Source of the DNA: JADJYF01 sp965278995
Lineage (GTDB): Bacteria; Pseudomonadota; Gammaproteobacteria; Ga0077536
Assembly: GCA_965278995.1 (NCBI GenBank)
Contig: OZ257136.1
Location: 2,914,001-2,978,000, forward strand
Direction of reading: 5' to 3'
DNA: 64,000 bases
The notes under the pieces are model-generated. The model was given only the letters and a program-made list of their open reading frames with translations, was not told the DNA's origin and ran no database searches. The stretch's first letter is position 1. Every line of letters starts with the position of its first letter. This document shows, piece by piece, positions 62,749 to 64,000 of this stretch. Made by a program: the position numbers and the translations under genes.

Positions 62749-63360
62749 TCAGCCGCTGCTGGCCGCTCGCGCTTTCGTTGCCGGCGTATCGCGGTACATT
62801 TCGAGGTACTGCGGTGCGGGCCGAAGGCCGGAAGCCTGCGCAATTCGATTCGCCCCAGCATAGAATGCAGCGGTCGAGATGATGCTGAAAATGGCTTCGT
62901 CGTCGAAACCGGCATCGCGCAGCGCCTGTCTGTCGGAATCGCCGATATGCTCGGCATCTTTCAGGACCAGAACGACGAAATCGAGCATCGCACGATGACG
63001 GACGGATAGCGCCGCCAGCTTGTAGTTACGCGATAGGTATTCGGCGAACAGCGCATCGCCGGTTTCCCCGCGCATCAGCGCGCCGTGGTGTGACGTGCAG
63101 TACACGCAGCCGTTGGTGGCAGCCGAGACCAGGGCGATCATTTCGTGCTCGAGATGCGTCAGGCCGGAATCCTCGCGCATCAGCTCCAGATACTGCCCCA
63201 TGAAGGCCCGCAGACGGCGATTGTCAGTGGCAAACAGCCGGACGAAGTGCGGCATGAACCCGTATTTCTTTTCGATACCTTTGACCAGCGCGCTCATCTC
63301 GGCATCGAGATTGTTGCGCTCCTCAAGATTCAGCGCGTATATGCGATCGGAATTCGCCAT
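62749..63360 (-). CDS. AhpD-like / carboxymuconolactone decarboxylase family peroxidase-related protein
   Basis: 203 residues with a CVYCTSHHGALMRG redox motif and the AhpD helical pattern. This subgroup (uncharacterised peroxidase-related) is thought to protect from peroxides using the CxxC pair. It is convergent with the PNPOx-like gene. Confidence 0.85.
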   Translation of the reverse strand: MANSDRIYALNLEERNNLDAEMSALVKGIEKKYGFMPHFVRLFATDNRRLRAFMGQYLELMREDSGLTHLEHEMIALVSAATNGCVYCTSHHGALMRGETGDALFAEYLSRNYKLAALSVRHRAMLDFVVLVLKDAEHIGDSDRQALRDAGFDDEAIFSIISTAAFYAGANRIAQASGLRPAPQYLEMYRDTPATKARAASSG

Positions 63361-63503
63361 GGCCAGTCCTCCGCTGCGGCGAGCGCCACATTGCGCTCAC
63401 TTGGCTGCTGACTATGGCAGCAACAGGCCATAATCAGAAGCAAAAATTCGGTCTAAGGATATACTTGGGCGGCTGACTCAGCCGTTTACCGGGAGGGGAA
63501 CCC

Positions 63504-64000
63504 ATGATCAAGCTTTATCACGCACCGCGCACGCGCTCGCTGCGCATTCTGTGGCTGCTGGAAGAACTCGGCCTGCCCTATACAATCGAACGCGTTGAAT
63601 TCGCGCCCAAGCCCGACAAACTATTTGCGCAGAGCACCCCTAATGGCAAAGTGCCGGTACTCGAAGATGGCGGAATCGTCATGTTCGAATCGGGTGCAAT
63701 GGTCGAGTACCTGCTCGAACGTTACGGCAACGGGCGCCTCGCGCCCGCCGTTGGTACTGCGGAACGTGCACCGTTCCTGCAATGGATGTATTTCTCCGAG
63801 AGCACGGCTTTCGCGCCGCTCGCGAGTGTCGTCTGGCTGGTTCGCTACCGGACCGACGCGGCCAACAACAGCGAGTTGATCGCCGACGCCAAATCGCGCG
63901 CGGCAATGGCTTTCGCGTTCCTCGAGACAGCGCTTGGCGAGCGCGATTTCCTGCTCGAGAGCGGCTTCTCGGCCGCCGACATCATGATGGGGTTCACACT
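63504..64000 (+). CDS. Glutathione S-transferase, 5' part
   Basis: The gene continues past the right edge, so only 165 codons are present. The N-terminal thioredoxin-like domain begins MIKLYHAPRTRSLRILWLLE and has TPNGKVPVLEDGGIVMFESGAM, the glutathione-binding region; the helical domain has started. A GGGAGGGG site precedes the ATG. Substrate unknown. Confidence 0.9.
   Translation, partial: MIKLYHAPRTRSLRILWLLEELGLPYTIERVEFAPKPDKLFAQSTPNGKVPVLEDGGIVMFESGAMVEYLLERYGNGRLAPAVGTAERAPFLQWMYFSESTAFAPLASVVWLVRYRTDAANNSELIADAKSRAAMAFAFLETALGERDFLLESGFSAADIMMGFT

Overview
The window looks like chromosomal DNA of a GC-rich, probably environmental gammaproteobacterium. This rests on a RapA-type RNA polymerase recycling ATPase (a largely gammaproteobacterial family), a TonB siderophore receptor with a PepSY partner, RecQ, and many oxidative and acyl-CoA type enzymes (luciferase-like monooxygenases, P450, family III CoA-transferase, PaaI-like thioesterase, SDRs). 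I cannot name genus or species. About 57 intact genes are supported, plus one interrupted cassette array, one IS and one IS remnant. No rRNA, tRNA or CRISPR was seen.

Layout. 1-5355: end of a hydantoinase operon (minus), then a flavin monooxygenase / alpha-beta hydrolase / GFA-like operon (plus), then a PAS-GGDEF-EAL protein. 5506-6282: an SDR. 6399-11868: an integron cassette array without an integrase (CALIN), with five attC sites and cassette genes on the minus strand: a class D (OXA-type) beta-lactamase, two BrnT/BrnA toxin-antitoxin pairs, a DUF433/DUF5615 pair and a small DMT-type transporter. One attC is split by a 1380-bp IS1111-group IS, and a decayed IS30-family element lies at the left end. 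12517-13488: a nitrilase. 13523-27255: a 13-gene tad/Flp pilus locus on the minus strand, with an FHA-TadA fusion and a CpaB carrying about six 40-residue repeats. 27452-30922: DUF192, cupin, thioesterase, a hairpin-rich intergenic block and a cation/proton antiporter. 31064-35545: phosphotransferase, VOC protein, DUF488, an orphan TRAP-type binding protein and a P450. 35724-43480: OmpA lipoprotein, M48 protease, RecQ, SDR, HIT, a zinc-ribbon peptide and RapA. 43568-47114: an iron-uptake operon. 47376-50469: CoA-transferase, lipoprotein, F420-type LLM. 50993-52177: the ribulose monophosphate pair hxlA-hxlB behind a strong promoter and a leader of about 370 nt. 52292-54501: a second hydrolase plus flavin monooxygenase pair. 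54987-60870: a cyclic-nucleotide signalling group (kinase with cNMP domain, CHASE2 cyclase, DUF928, hydrolase-cyclase fusion). 60912-64000: VapBC, a PNPOx-like protein, an AhpD-like protein and the start of a GST.

How it fits together. The most notable system is the cassette array. Each cassette begins with bases complementary to the R'' arm of its own attC, so cassette borders can be read to the base, and the array's integrase end should lie to the right, where none is found. The IS1111-group element sits exactly in the attC R''-proximal arm without duplication, and its non-coding 3' end holds two short segments matching the two flanks of the insertion point. That is what an IS-encoded guide (seekRNA/bridge RNA) for attC would look like. 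The tad locus supplies most Flp pilus machinery but no visible TadZ or TadV prepilin peptidase.
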